Shown in pieces: positions 52,978-61,866 of a stretch of DNA of 64,000 nt. The position numbers and the translations under genes were made by a program. The DNA is taken from the NCBI GenBank assembly GCA_934292725.1, contig CAKQXY010000009.1, positions 1 through 64,000 on the forward strand, in the 5' to 3' direction. The notes beneath the pieces were generated by a model that saw only the letters and a program-made list of their open reading frames with translations, was not told the origin of the DNA and searched no databases. Source of the DNA: an uncultured Lachnospiraceae bacterium (GTDB lineage: Bacteria; Bacillota; Clostridia; Lachnospirales; Lachnospiraceae). Numbering within the stretch: the first letter of the stretch is position 1; each line of letters starts with the position of its first letter.

Positions 52978-54657
52978 GTGAATATTCTAAAGCTGGAATT
53001 GACACATTTTGGAAAATTCCATTTAAAAACAATTACATTTACGTCCGGCCTGAATATTGTGTATGGCAAAAATGAGGCTGGAAAATCCACGATTCATGCA
53101 TTTGTGCGCAGTATGCTGTTTGGCATCCCAGATACAGAGGAGGGAAATGAGCGTTACAGCCATTATCTTCCATGGGAGACACCGCATGATTTTTGCGGAA
53201 GAATGTGGATTAAAAAAGATGATAAAGTATACAGAATCGAGCGAAACTTTTTAAGACCGCAGCCAACGGTTCGTGTATTTGATGATGAGACAGATGAGTC
53301 GCTTCAGCCGGCAAAGCAGCATTTAAGACAGATTTTGAGCGGTCTCACTGAGACAAGCTATCTTAATACTATCTGTATTGAGCAGCTAAAGAGTGCTACA
53401 GATCCGCAGCTTGCAAAGGAGCTTGAGGATATGGCAGTCAATGCCAGTCAGAGCAAAAATCTGAACATCGATGTCAAGCAGGCAAAACAGGAGCTGTTAT
53501 TAAAGAAGCAGAGTCTGCAGTCACAGATCGTAAACGATGTGGACAGTGTTCATCAAAAGAATCAAAAGATGGCAGATGAGTCAGGCAAGCGTCTGAGCCG
53601 TCTGCAGCGTTCACGTTATATTAGAGAAAAGCAAAGCAGTGATTTGCAGGTGCAGATCGAGACTGAGCGCCGTCAGGCAGAGGAAGAACTTATGGCATAT
53701 GAACGCGAGCGAAATGAGCTTCGCCGTCGCTATGAGTCAGATAAAAAGGCAAGTGAAAATGCAGCTAATGCCAATATGACGGCAGTAGGCGGACATGGAT
53801 GGCTTATATGGTTAGTGCTTGCTGTTCTTGCCGGTGCATTTTCCATTTATCGCTACAGCAGTGTCGGCATGACAAACAGAGGCGATTTCTGGATGATTAC
53901 AATCGGGGCATGTGCAGCATTTGTATGTCTTGTTTCCATGTTTGTGTGTGCATGGAAGAGTAAGGACAACAAAAAGAATGCGCTGGCGGCCCAAAAGATA
54001 TCAAAGGAACTAAAAGAAAAGCTTGAACAAAGCCTAAAGGACTTTGAGGAATGTAAAACAAAGATGCCGACTGATGCTGCCGACCGCTGCAAGCCGCTTG
54101 AAGAGCAGTATGAAAAGGCACAGCGAGAGCTTTCTTATCTTGTGCATGAGCAAAAAGAAGAAGAAAAGATTTTGTTGTCACTTGAAGAAAACGATCAGAA
54201 GCTAAAGGGTGCTGCCGCAGAAAATGCCAGACTCGCAGAAGAAATTGAATCTGTCAATATGGCACTTAAGACAATGGATCACGTATCAGAACGTATTCGC
54301 GCCACCTTTGGAAATCTGTTAAACAGTGAGGCTTCAAAAATCCTGTTTGATATTACAGACGGAAAGTATGAGAAGGTTGTGATTGGACAGGATATGAAGG
54401 TGAGAGTGTATGCAGATGAGCGGGAGATTCAGTTAGAAAGTGTGAGCCGAGGAACAATCGAGCAGATTTACTTAAGCATCCGTGTTGCAGCTGCAAAGCT
54501 TTTGTGGCAGGATGAACCTATGCCATTTTTGTTTGATGATGTATTTGCGTACTATGATGATGAGCGCCTTGCCGCAGCAATCAATATGCTTAAAAAGTGC
54601 GGTCATCAGGTAATCGTATTCAGCTGTCATTCAAGAGAAGACAGCCTATTAGGATGA
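52978..54657 (+). CDS. Compact SbcC/YhaN-like ATPase with membrane helices
   Basis: A 559-residue ATPase, much shorter than B. subtilis YhaN. It has Walker A GKNEAGKST (30-38), a coiled-coil arm (about 170-265), two adjacent hydrophobic helices (about 274-292 and 302-322), a second coiled-coil arm (about 330-440), a signature-like SVSRGTIEQIYLSIR and Walker B FLFDDVFAYYDD. The membrane helices at the arm apex are a YhaN-type feature. The GTG at 52978 follows a purine-rich GGGAAGTGGGG. With the upstream nuclease it should form a DNA-end or repair complex anchored to the membrane. Confidence 0.85.
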   Translation: MNILKLELTHFGKFHLKTITFTSGLNIVYGKNEAGKSTIHAFVRSMLFGIPDTEEGNERYSHYLPWETPHDFCGRMWIKKDDKVYRIERNFLRPQPTVRVFDDETDESLQPAKQHLRQILSGLTETSYLNTICIEQLKSATDPQLAKELEDMAVNASQSKNLNIDVKQAKQELLLKKQSLQSQIVNDVDSVHQKNQKMADESGKRLSRLQRSRYIREKQSSDLQVQIETERRQAEEELMAYERERNELRRRYESDKKASENAANANMTAVGGHGWLIWLVLAVLAGAFSIYRYSSVGMTNRGDFWMITIGACAAFVCLVSMFVCAWKSKDNKKNALAAQKISKELKEKLEQSLKDFEECKTKMPTDAADRCKPLEEQYEKAQRELSYLVHEQKEEEKILLSLEENDQKLKGAAAENARLAEEIESVNMALKTMDHVSERIRATFGNLLNSEASKILFDITDGKYEKVVIGQDMKVRVYADEREIQLESVSRGTIEQIYLSIRVAAAKLLWQDEPMPFLFDDVFAYYDDERLAAAINMLKKCGHQVIVFSCHSREDSLLG

Positions 54658-54724
54658 GAGAACAAGAAGACAGGAGTGTATAAGCCGCAGATGCAGCAGG
54701 CAGGCGGCGGAATGAGAGGGAAAC

Positions 54725-56374
54725 ATGATTAGTGCAAATGGAGTAACATTACGTCTGGGCAAGCGAGCCCTTTTCGAAGATGTAAATATCAAATTTACAG
54801 AAGGAAACTGTTATGGAATTATCGGTGCAAACGGTGCCGGAAAATCCACATTTTTAAAGATTTTGTCCGGTCAGCTTGAGCCGACAAACGGAAGCATCAC
54901 AATGACACCTGGACAGCGTCTTTCCGTACTGGAGCAGGATCACTTTAAGTATGATGACTGCGTAGTACTAGATACTGTTATGATGGGAAATGCCCGTCTT
55001 TTTGAAATCATGAAGGAAAAGGATGCCATCTATGCAAAAGAGGATTTCTCTGATGAGGATGGTATTCGTGCAAGTGAGCTGGAGGCAGAGTTTGCGCAGA
55101 TGAATGGATGGGAGGCAGATTCCGATGCTGCATCCTTGTTAAATGGTCTTGGTATTGAAACTGATCTTCATTATAAGAAGATGGGTGAGCTTGACGGTCC
55201 GGACAAGGTAAAGGTTCTTCTTGCAAGAGCTTTGTTTGGAAATCCAGATATTCTATTAATGGATGAGCCTACCAACCATTTGGACTTAGCAGCAATCGAC
55301 TGGTTAGAGGAGTTTTTGATCAACTTTGAAAACACTGTCATTGTCGTTTCCCATGACCGTTATTTCTTAAATAAGGTATGTACACAGATCGCTGATATTG
55401 ACTATGCAAAGATTCAGCTGTATTCTGGTAACTATGATTTCTGGTATGAGTCTTCTCAGCTTATGATTAAGCAGATGAAGGAAGCAAACCGCAAGAAGGA
55501 AGAGAAGATTAAGGAGTTACAGGAGTTCATCCAGCGTTTCTCCGCAAATGCATCTAAGAGTAAGCAGGCAACATCACGTAAGAGAGCACTTGAGAAGATC
55601 CAGCTTGACGATATGCGTCCATCCTCCAGAAAGTATCCATACATCGACTTTAGACCAGACCGTACTATCGGAAATGAGGTTCTGACAGTTGAGAATTTAA
55701 GTAAGACAATTGATGGAGTAAAGGTGCTTGACAATATCAGCTTTACACTGCGTCATGACGATAAGGTTGCATTTGTTGGTTCAAATGAGCTGGCAAAGAC
55801 AACATTATTCCAGATTTTAATGGGTGAGATGGAGCCAGATTCAGGAAGCTTCAAGTGGGGTGTAACAACATCTCAGGCATACTTCCCGAAGGATAACTCA
55901 GCTGAGTTTGACAGCGATCTTGTGATCTACGACTGGCTGCAGCAGTACTCACCTGTAAAGGATATCACTTATGTAAGAGGTTTCCTTGGACGTATGCTTT
56001 TTGCTGGTGATGACGGTGCGAAGAAGGTTCGCGTTTTATCAGGAGGAGAGAAGGTTCGCTGTATGCTTTCCAAGATGATGATTTCTGGTGCAAATGTATT
56101 AGTATTTGATGAGCCAACAAACCACTTAGACATGGAGTCCATCACAGCATTAAATAACGGTATGATGAAGTTCCCAGGCGTAATTTTGTTCTCATCAAGA
56201 GACCATCAGATCGTTCAGACAACTGCAAACCGTATTATCGAGCTGCTTCCGGGCGGATTTATCGATAAGATTACCACATATGACGAGTATCTGGCAAGTG
56301 ATGAAATGGCAATGAAGCGTCAGGTTTACACCGCAAATCTCGAGGATGATGTAGAACCAGATGGCGAAGAATAA
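54725..56374 (+). CDS. ABC-F family ATPase, YbiT/YkpA-like
   Basis: A 549-residue cytoplasmic protein with two ABC domains and no membrane part, expected to act on ribosomes. The first domain has Walker A GANGAGKST and DEPTNHLD, but its signature reads ELDGPDK. The second has signature LSGGEK and FDEPTNHLD, but its Walker A is GSNELAKT (352-359), with Leu-Ala where the last Gly is expected. The linker between the domains (about 245-300) is rich in Lys, Arg and Glu, as in other ABC-F proteins. GAGAGGG precedes the ATG. Resistance to ribosome-targeting drugs cannot be claimed. Confidence 0.9.
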   Translation: MISANGVTLRLGKRALFEDVNIKFTEGNCYGIIGANGAGKSTFLKILSGQLEPTNGSITMTPGQRLSVLEQDHFKYDDCVVLDTVMMGNARLFEIMKEKDAIYAKEDFSDEDGIRASELEAEFAQMNGWEADSDAASLLNGLGIETDLHYKKMGELDGPDKVKVLLARALFGNPDILLMDEPTNHLDLAAIDWLEEFLINFENTVIVVSHDRYFLNKVCTQIADIDYAKIQLYSGNYDFWYESSQLMIKQMKEANRKKEEKIKELQEFIQRFSANASKSKQATSRKRALEKIQLDDMRPSSRKYPYIDFRPDRTIGNEVLTVENLSKTIDGVKVLDNISFTLRHDDKVAFVGSNELAKTTLFQILMGEMEPDSGSFKWGVTTSQAYFPKDNSAEFDSDLVIYDWLQQYSPVKDITYVRGFLGRMLFAGDDGAKKVRVLSGGEKVRCMLSKMMISGANVLVFDEPTNHLDMESITALNNGMMKFPGVILFSSRDHQIVQTTANRIIELLPGGFIDKITTYDEYLASDEMAMKRQVYTANLEDDVEPDGEE

Positions 56375-56404
56375 TCCTGTTACTAAAGAGAAAGGCGGTG
56401 AAGC

Positions 56405-57166
56405 ATGAGTGCATTTGCATTAAAAATTATTGCAATGGTCACAATGTTTATCGATCATCTCTTTGCCTCCTGTATCAATCCGTACGGTGTCGATGTGTGG
56501 AATATTTCAAGACATATCGTGCCGGGAACGGGAACCACACTTTACTGGATTGGCAGAATGATCGGACGCATTGCGTTTCCTATATTCTGCTTCCAGATAG
56601 TGGAGGGAGTGCGATACACAAAAAACTGGAAGCGCTACATGGCGCGTCTTGCACTGCTTGCCTTAATTTCTGAGATTCCATTTGATCTGGCATTAAAAAA
56701 TTTTCAGATTGATATGTCTTCACAAAATGTATTTATTACGCTGCTATTTGGCATGATGATTGTTACATTTATGAAGGTAGTTGATCAAGACTGGAAATAT
56801 CTGGTGTGGCCAGTTCTTGTATTTGGCTACGGTTACATGGCAAAATTCATCTTTTATACTGACTATGACTGGAGTGGAGTTGTGTGCATCGCTGTCATGG
56901 GTCTTATGAATGAGCCATGGGAAAAGGTTTTTAAACCATACACACCGGCAGTCTCTCAGATGATTCACGTAGTATTTGCAGCACTTGGAATATTTGTACT
57001 TTATTATAAGAACAGCTTTGAAATATATGGATTTTTTGCACTGCTTCCAATTGCCCTTTATAATGGAAGAAAAGGCTATTCAAGCAAAAAGGTACAATAT
57101 GCATTTTATTTTTTCTATCCTGTGCATCTGATAGTGCTGTTTGTGATCGCATATACATTCCGGTAA
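56405..57166 (+). CDS. TraX family membrane protein
   Basis: A 253-residue membrane protein with about seven to eight helices. The N-terminal LKIIAMVTMFIDHL and RIAFPIFCFQIVEG are the TraX hallmarks. F-plasmid TraX acetylates pilin, but chromosomal homologues in Bacillota are numerous and are probably acyltransferases of other substrates. No conjugation genes are nearby. AAAGGCGGTG lies upstream of the ATG. It sits between ABC-F and apt genes with gaps of about 30 bp. Confidence 0.9.
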   Translation: MSAFALKIIAMVTMFIDHLFASCINPYGVDVWNISRHIVPGTGTTLYWIGRMIGRIAFPIFCFQIVEGVRYTKNWKRYMARLALLALISEIPFDLALKNFQIDMSSQNVFITLLFGMMIVTFMKVVDQDWKYLVWPVLVFGYGYMAKFIFYTDYDWSGVVCIAVMGLMNEPWEKVFKPYTPAVSQMIHVVFAALGIFVLYYKNSFEIYGFFALLPIALYNGRKGYSSKKVQYAFYFFYPVHLIVLFVIAYTFR

Positions 57167-57198
57167 GGAATAAAAAATAAACAAAGGTGGAAACTAAA

Positions 57199-57723
57199 AT
57201 GAAAAGAATTGAAGATTATGTAATCAGTATTCCGGATTTTCCGGAGCCAGGCATCATTTTCCGTGACATCACTGGAATCCTTCGTGATGCCGACGGATTA
57301 AAGCTGTCCATCGACAAGATTCAGGAAATGTTAGAGGGTGTTGAGTTTGACGCAGTACTTGGCTTAGAGTCAAGAGGTTTTATCTTTGGTATGCCGATTG
57401 CCTACAATTTGCATAAGGCATTTATCCCGGTAAGAAAGAAGGGAAAGCTGCCAAGAGAGACTGTTTCTGCAAAGTACGATCTTGAATACGGCACAGCAGA
57501 GATTGAGATTCATAAGGAAGATCTTCGTCCAGGCATGAAGGTTGTCATCATCGACGATTTGATTGCAACAGGCGGAACAGTAGAGGCAGCTGTAAAGTTA
57601 GCAGAGAGCCTTGGTGCAGAAGTTGTAAAGATTGCATTTGTCATGGAGCTGGCTGGATTAAAGGGCAGAGAGCGCCTGGCAGGTTATGATGTAGAGTCCG
57701 TTATCACATACGAAGGAAAGTAA
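57199..57723 (+). CDS. apt: Adenine phosphoribosyltransferase
   Basis: A 174-residue salvage enzyme making AMP from adenine and PRPP. It has the N-terminal IPDFPEPGIIFRDIT, ESRGFIFG, and the PRPP-binding motif VVIIDDLIATGGT. The ATG at 57199 has AAAGGTGG 8 nt upstream; a GTG at 57187 lies inside that site. An acetyltransferase gene follows after 10 bp. Confidence 0.96.
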   Translation: MKRIEDYVISIPDFPEPGIIFRDITGILRDADGLKLSIDKIQEMLEGVEFDAVLGLESRGFIFGMPIAYNLHKAFIPVRKKGKLPRETVSAKYDLEYGTAEIEIHKEDLRPGMKVVIIDDLIATGGTVEAAVKLAESLGAEVVKIAFVMELAGLKGRERLAGYDVESVITYEGK

Positions 57724-57733
57724 GGTAAAAACG

Positions 57734-58186
57734 ATGCCAAGACAAGTAGATCTTGATATGATAGAATTGATCGACAATAAGCTGACAGTAGATGAATATT
57801 TAAAGCTTCGTGCGCTTGTCGGCTGGAAGAAATTATCACGTGAGCAGGCACAGAAGGCACTCGATAATAGTCTTCTTGTTGTCGGTGCCTATCTGGCAGG
57901 ACAGCCAATTGGCATGGGACGTCTGGTGGGAGATGGTGCAGTCATCTGCTACGTGCAGGATCTTGTCATTCCGCCGCAGGCACAGGGGTACGGAATTGGA
58001 TCGCTTATTCTTTCAAGACTGACTAGGTACGTCGAAAGTCTTCGCCTTCCAGGTACTGAGATGATGTTTGATCTGATGTGTGCGAAAGGACGAGAGCGCT
58101 TCTACGAAGCGCACGGCTTTCTGGCGCGCCCAACAGAAAAATTAGGACCAGGAATGATCCAATATATCAACGATAACAAGGGGTAA
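57734..58186 (+). CDS. GNAT family N-acetyltransferase
   Basis: A 150-residue cytoplasmic acetyltransferase. The acetyl-CoA loop is visible in QDLVIPPQAQGYGIGSLIL, and the C-terminal GRERFYEAHGFLARP is the usual final beta-strand region. The acceptor is unknown. It follows apt with a 10-bp gap and is likely the last gene of that transcript. A GGCTTC-TAAA-GAAGCC hairpin lies at 58213-58228. Confidence 0.88.
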   Translation: MPRQVDLDMIELIDNKLTVDEYLKLRALVGWKKLSREQAQKALDNSLLVVGAYLAGQPIGMGRLVGDGAVICYVQDLVIPPQAQGYGIGSLILSRLTRYVESLRLPGTEMMFDLMCAKGRERFYEAHGFLARPTEKLGPGMIQYINDNKG

Positions 58187-58212
58187 GACCCGAACGAACA
58201 TGAGGATGCAGC

Positions 58213-58228
58213 GGCTTCTAAAGAAGCC
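58213..58228. terminator. Hairpin between convergent genes
   Basis: GGCTTC (58213-58218) pairs with GAAGCC (58223-58228) around TAAA, in the gap between the GNAT gene and the convergent AraC gene. There is no U-tract on either strand, so terminator function is doubtful. Confidence 0.35.
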
Positions 58229-58237
58229 AGCGAATAT

Positions 58238-59089
58238 TCACTGTGGCTTCATTCTTGCGCGATACTGCGTAGGAGTGAGGCCGTATTCCTGTTTAAAGAC
58301 CTTCATAAAGTTCTCTGAACAGCTGTAGCCAATCTGCTCAGCAATAAGATTTACTGGTGTATCCGCATATAAAAGGTAACTGACTGCCTTTTGCATGCGG
58401 ATCTTTTTTTGCAGCTGTTTAAAGGTAAAGCCAGTATTCTCCAGAACAAAGTGAGAGCAGTAGGAAAGAGAATAGTTAAGCTGATCTGCAAGTCCGGCCA
58501 GTGACGCGCATGTGTAGTTTTGCAGCAGATAGCGTGCAATGACAGCCATATGAGTCTTCTTAGCAAAATCATGTGATCCAAGAATCGTCATCTCACCGTT
58601 TCGCATTAATTTATAAAAAAGTGTAAGCAGCAGATGAAAAAGCATTTTTTCACTGTAAATATCAGCTTTCTGACATTCCTGTGTCATTGCATCAAGCAGT
58701 ACCCAAGTATCAGGTTCTGCGCTGTCAGTATGGCTGATCAGGCAGTCAGTGCTTTCCTTAGCAAATACAGACTGCAGAAAAAATTCGCAGAAAATATTGT
58801 TATCAAAAGAAAAAGAAAGCAGCTGCTCAAGAATATCAGGAGCGATCAGAAGCTGATACCAAATGCAGTCTTGACTCGGATGAACAAGGTGAGCTGTATC
58901 AGGCGGCAAAAAAGCAAAGGAATTAGCTGGCAGAAATAACGAATGCCCCCCCAACTCAGAAAGACAGCGTCCCACTTTAATACAATCAAGCTCAAAAAAG
59001 GTATGCTGATGGCGGCCTTCTGTATCAGAAGGATTCTTGGTGATCGTGATCTGATTATGGGCAGGAAATAAGATATCACAAGAATACAT
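58238..59089 (-). CDS. AraC-family regulator of the second sugar locus
   Basis: A 283-residue regulator with an N-terminal cupin-like sensor (HQHTFFELDCIKVG, FAFLPPDTAHLV) and a C-terminal double helix-turn-helix that ends with AEQIGYSCSENFMKVFKQEYG and LTPTQYRARM. GAGGTG lies upstream of the ATG. It is divergent from the permease operon, and the shared 293-bp gap contains two 13-bp direct repeats 22 bp apart (59209 and 59231), the spacing expected for AraC-type half-sites, so it is the best candidate for their activator. Confidence 0.9.
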   Translation of the reverse strand: MYSCDILFPAHNQITITKNPSDTEGRHQHTFFELDCIKVGRCLSELGGHSLFLPANSFAFLPPDTAHLVHPSQDCIWYQLLIAPDILEQLLSFSFDNNIFCEFFLQSVFAKESTDCLISHTDSAEPDTWVLLDAMTQECQKADIYSEKMLFHLLLTLFYKLMRNGEMTILGSHDFAKKTHMAVIARYLLQNYTCASLAGLADQLNYSLSYCSHFVLENTGFTFKQLQKKIRMQKAVSYLLYADTPVNLIAEQIGYSCSENFMKVFKQEYGLTPTQYRARMKPQ

Positions 59090-59150
59090 ATGAACACCTC
59101 ACAAATTTTTCTAATTTATCATACAAAAGAGACAAAAAGCAAAAATAAGA

Positions 59151-59164
59151 AAACGATTGCGTTT
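59151..59164. promoter_or_regulatory. Palindromic operator candidate
   Basis: AAACG (59151-59155) and CGTTT (59160-59164) form an inverted repeat with a 4-bp centre, in the divergent gap close to the AraC gene. The shape resembles LacI/CcpA-type operators but does not match the cre consensus well. Confidence 0.35.
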
Positions 59165-59208
59165 CACATATTGTACTACAATATAAAGTGGAAAACAAGT
59201 AAAATAAT

Positions 59209-59270
59209 AAAAAATACCAGTATATACCTCAAAAAATACCAGTGCAAATTTAAACGATCAGCATTATAAT
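59209..59270 (+). promoter_or_regulatory. Activator-dependent promoter with paired direct repeats
   Basis: AAAAAATACCAGT occurs at 59209-59221 and again at 59231-59243, a 22-bp period, so both face the same side of the helix. A perfect TATAAT lies at 59265-59270. The -35 position at 17-bp spacing (59242-59247, GTGCAA) is poor and touches the second repeat. This is the geometry of AraC-type activation, where the downstream half-site overlaps the -35 region. Confidence 0.65.
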
Positions 59271-59340
59271 AAAAACAATATCAAGTTGTCTTTGAAAAAA
59301 ATAATATAACAAGATTTATCATTATTTTTTTTAAGAAAAA

Positions 59341-59356
59341 GCGAAAACGTTACCGC
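59341..59356. promoter_or_regulatory. cre-like site in the leader of the second sugar operon
   Basis: GCG-AAAACGTTACC-GC is an imperfect palindrome centred on CG, with a core that partly matches the catabolite-responsive element (GAAANCGNT). It lies about 70 bp after the -10 box, where CcpA binding could block elongation. Catabolite control is an inference. Confidence 0.4.
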
Positions 59357-59382
59357 AGACAACAGACAGAAAGGGGAAGAAA

Positions 59383-60834
59383 ATGAATCAAAAAAAAGCA
59401 AAACAGCGCCAGGCTTATGATTATCTCTATTATGTAATTCGCGCTGCCGTTCTGCTGTCGGTTGTCTTTTTGTTTATACCGAGTTTGAATCCGGCAAGAA
59501 TTAGTGGAATGATCAATAAGAATCTGTCACTTTTTACGTCAGGTATTTCATATAGTACTTTGACAAATGGCTTTGGCCGTGCATTTAAAAAGGGATGGGT
59601 GTCACAGGAAAGCTTCATGCTTGACTGTGCAGGCGCAATCGTTATGTGTGTCGGCATTGCATCAGGCGTAGCAGCAGCCTGTATGTCACTCGGAAATATA
59701 CGCTTAAAGAAGCTTGGAAATATTTTTTCTTTGATAAGCGGTGTGGTGATGGCAATTGGTATCGTGATGATTTCAACTGCGTACAAACAGATAAGCGCGA
59801 GTGAGAAAGTTGATAAAATCGAGCCTATGCTGCCAAAGAGCGTCACAAGTATGACAGTGTTTGCAGTCATCTTAATAGTTTCGTCTATTGCAGCCATACT
59901 TCTTCTTAAAAAGCAAAAGAGCGAAAAGAAGTTTGAGATGGAGACAAAGTATACTCTATTTTTGATGCTGATGCCATTTCTGGCACTTGTTGCAGTATTT
60001 TCATATTTGCCGCTTTGGGGCTGGCGATATGCATTCTTTGACTACAAAGCCGGCGATTCTCTGAGCATGGCAAACTTTGTTGGATTTAAGTGGTTCACAG
60101 AGCTTTTGAAAAATCCGGCAACAGTAAAGGATATTGGAAATGTAATGAAAAATACGCTTGGCATGAGCGGAATCGGAATTTTAACAAGCTGGATGCCAAT
60201 GGCCTTTGCAATATTCCTTTGTGAGATTAAAAATCTTAAGTTTAGACGTTTTGTTCAGACCTTTACGACTGTTCCGAATTTCATCAGCTGGGTACTGGTA
60301 TACTCAATTGCAACATGTATTTTCTCTACAGACGGATTTTTAAGCAGTATTCTTGTTAATCTTGGAATCTGGAGTGAAGGACATAATCTTCTTATGAATG
60401 GTTCACATACATGGCTTAAGATGTGGCTTTGGGGAACCTGGAAGGGAATTGGATGGAGCGCAATCATTTACATAGCTGGTATCTCAGGTATTGATCAGCA
60501 GCTTTATGAGGCAGCAACAGTTGATGGTGCAGGACGCTTCCAACGTATGTGGCACATCACGGTGCCGGGTCTTATTCCGACATTTTGTGTATTGCTTTTG
60601 ATGTCAATTGCAAATGTATTAAGCAATGGCATGGATCAGTATCTTGTATTCAAAAACGCAACTAATGCGACATCTATACGTGTTTTGGATCTGTATGTGT
60701 ATGAGCTTGGTATTGGACAAGGCTCCATACCGCTGACCACCGTTGTCAGTATGCTCAAATCGGTTATCAGTGTTACGCTTTTGTTTTTAGCAAATGGTGC
60801 ATCTAAGCTGATCCGTGGTGAGAGTATTGTATAA
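59383..60834 (+). CDS. LplB-like sugar ABC permease with N-terminal membrane extension
   Basis: A 483-residue membrane protein. Residues about 190-483 are an LplB/YteP-type permease with the EAA loop LYEAATVDGAGRFQRMWHIT. Ahead of it are about 185 extra residues with four further hydrophobic helices (about 17-35, 85-105, 112-130, 155-175), which ordinary LplB proteins of about 300 residues lack. AAAGGGGAAG precedes the ATG. The partner permease and binding-protein genes follow; no ATPase gene is present. Oligosaccharides from plant or mucin glycans are typical LplBC substrates. Confidence 0.9.
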   Translation: MNQKKAKQRQAYDYLYYVIRAAVLLSVVFLFIPSLNPARISGMINKNLSLFTSGISYSTLTNGFGRAFKKGWVSQESFMLDCAGAIVMCVGIASGVAAACMSLGNIRLKKLGNIFSLISGVVMAIGIVMISTAYKQISASEKVDKIEPMLPKSVTSMTVFAVILIVSSIAAILLLKKQKSEKKFEMETKYTLFLMLMPFLALVAVFSYLPLWGWRYAFFDYKAGDSLSMANFVGFKWFTELLKNPATVKDIGNVMKNTLGMSGIGILTSWMPMAFAIFLCEIKNLKFRRFVQTFTTVPNFISWVLVYSIATCIFSTDGFLSSILVNLGIWSEGHNLLMNGSHTWLKMWLWGTWKGIGWSAIIYIAGISGIDQQLYEAATVDGAGRFQRMWHITVPGLIPTFCVLLLMSIANVLSNGMDQYLVFKNATNATSIRVLDLYVYELGIGQGSIPLTTVVSMLKSVISVTLLFLANGASKLIRGESIV

Positions 60835-60844
60835 GGAGGGGACG

Positions 60845-61810
60845 ATGGCAAAGACAGCACAGGAAAAGGCCGATTTAAAGGCCGAGAAATTATATGAGAA
60901 AACACATAAAAATATATACCGCACTAGTGTGGGAGATCAAATTTTTAATGTAATCAATTATGTTGTATATACGTTATTTACGATTATATGTATCTTCCCA
61001 TTCTACTATCTGTTTATCAATACGATCAGCGACAATGATCTTGTTGTAAAGGGACTGATCAATTTTATTCCAAGAGGCATTCATTTTGGAAATTATGCGG
61101 CACTTTTAAATGTAAGTGATTTGATGAGCTCCTTTATCGTATCAGTCACCAGAACTGTGTTTGGTACAGCGCTTATGGTCGCTGCATCAGCCTTCATAGG
61201 CTATCTTGTAACACAGCAGGAGATGTGGGGACGAAAAGTCTGGTACCGTTTTATCGTAATCACGATGTATTTCAATGCCGGATTAATTCCGTGGTTTTTG
61301 AATATGCAGATGCTTGGTCTGACAAATACCTACTGGGCATACATCATTCCAGGTATTGTTGCACCATACAATATTATTCTTGTAAAAACCTACATCGAAT
61401 CTATTCCGAAGGAGCTTGAGGAGAGCGCAAAGATTGACGGCGCTTCTCATATCCGTATATTTGCACAGATTATCTGGCCGCTCAGCAAGCCAATTTTAGC
61501 GACCATTGCGATCTTCGGTGCAGTTGGAAACTGGAACTCATTCACTGATTCTTTGATATTGATGTCATCAAAGCCAGAGCTTTACACACTGCAGCATCGT
61601 CTCTATATTTATTTAAATCAGGCATCCAATTTAAGTGCATTGATGCAGTCAGGCGGTTCTGTCAGTGATTCAGCAGTAAAGTCAGCACTCAGCGGCAAGG
61701 TAATCAAGTACACAATCTCCATGGTAACGGTTATTCCGATTCTTGTTGTATATCCGTTCATGCAGCGTTACTTTGAAAAGGGAATTATGCTGGGAGCTGT
61801 CAAGGGATAA
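60845..61810 (+). CDS. LplC-like sugar ABC permease
   Basis: A 321-residue six-helix permease, partner of the preceding one. The EAA loop reads LEESAKIDGASHIRIFAQIIWPL and the end is RYFEKGIMLGAVKG, both typical of LplC/YtcP. The ATG at 60845 has AAGGAGGGG close upstream; codons back to 60815 lie in the upstream gene and have no site. The gap to the upstream stop is 10 bp. Confidence 0.92.
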   Translation: MAKTAQEKADLKAEKLYEKTHKNIYRTSVGDQIFNVINYVVYTLFTIICIFPFYYLFINTISDNDLVVKGLINFIPRGIHFGNYAALLNVSDLMSSFIVSVTRTVFGTALMVAASAFIGYLVTQQEMWGRKVWYRFIVITMYFNAGLIPWFLNMQMLGLTNTYWAYIIPGIVAPYNIILVKTYIESIPKELEESAKIDGASHIRIFAQIIWPLSKPILATIAIFGAVGNWNSFTDSLILMSSKPELYTLQHRLYIYLNQASNLSALMQSGGSVSDSAVKSALSGKVIKYTISMVTVIPILVVYPFMQRYFEKGIMLGAVKG

Positions 61811-61866
61811 TAAATGATGTTAACCGCAAGAGCGCGGAGCATATAAAAATTAGGAGGAAGAAAAAT

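Noticed and set aside
56405..57166. Conjugative element, suggested by TraX
   Set aside because: No relaxase, type IV coupling protein, secretion or integrase genes occur in the window. TraX-family proteins are common on Clostridia chromosomes.
59151..59164. Strong claim of CcpA control at AAACG-N4-CGTTT
   Set aside because: The centre spacing and flanks do not match the cre consensus, so it is listed only as a low-confidence operator candidate.
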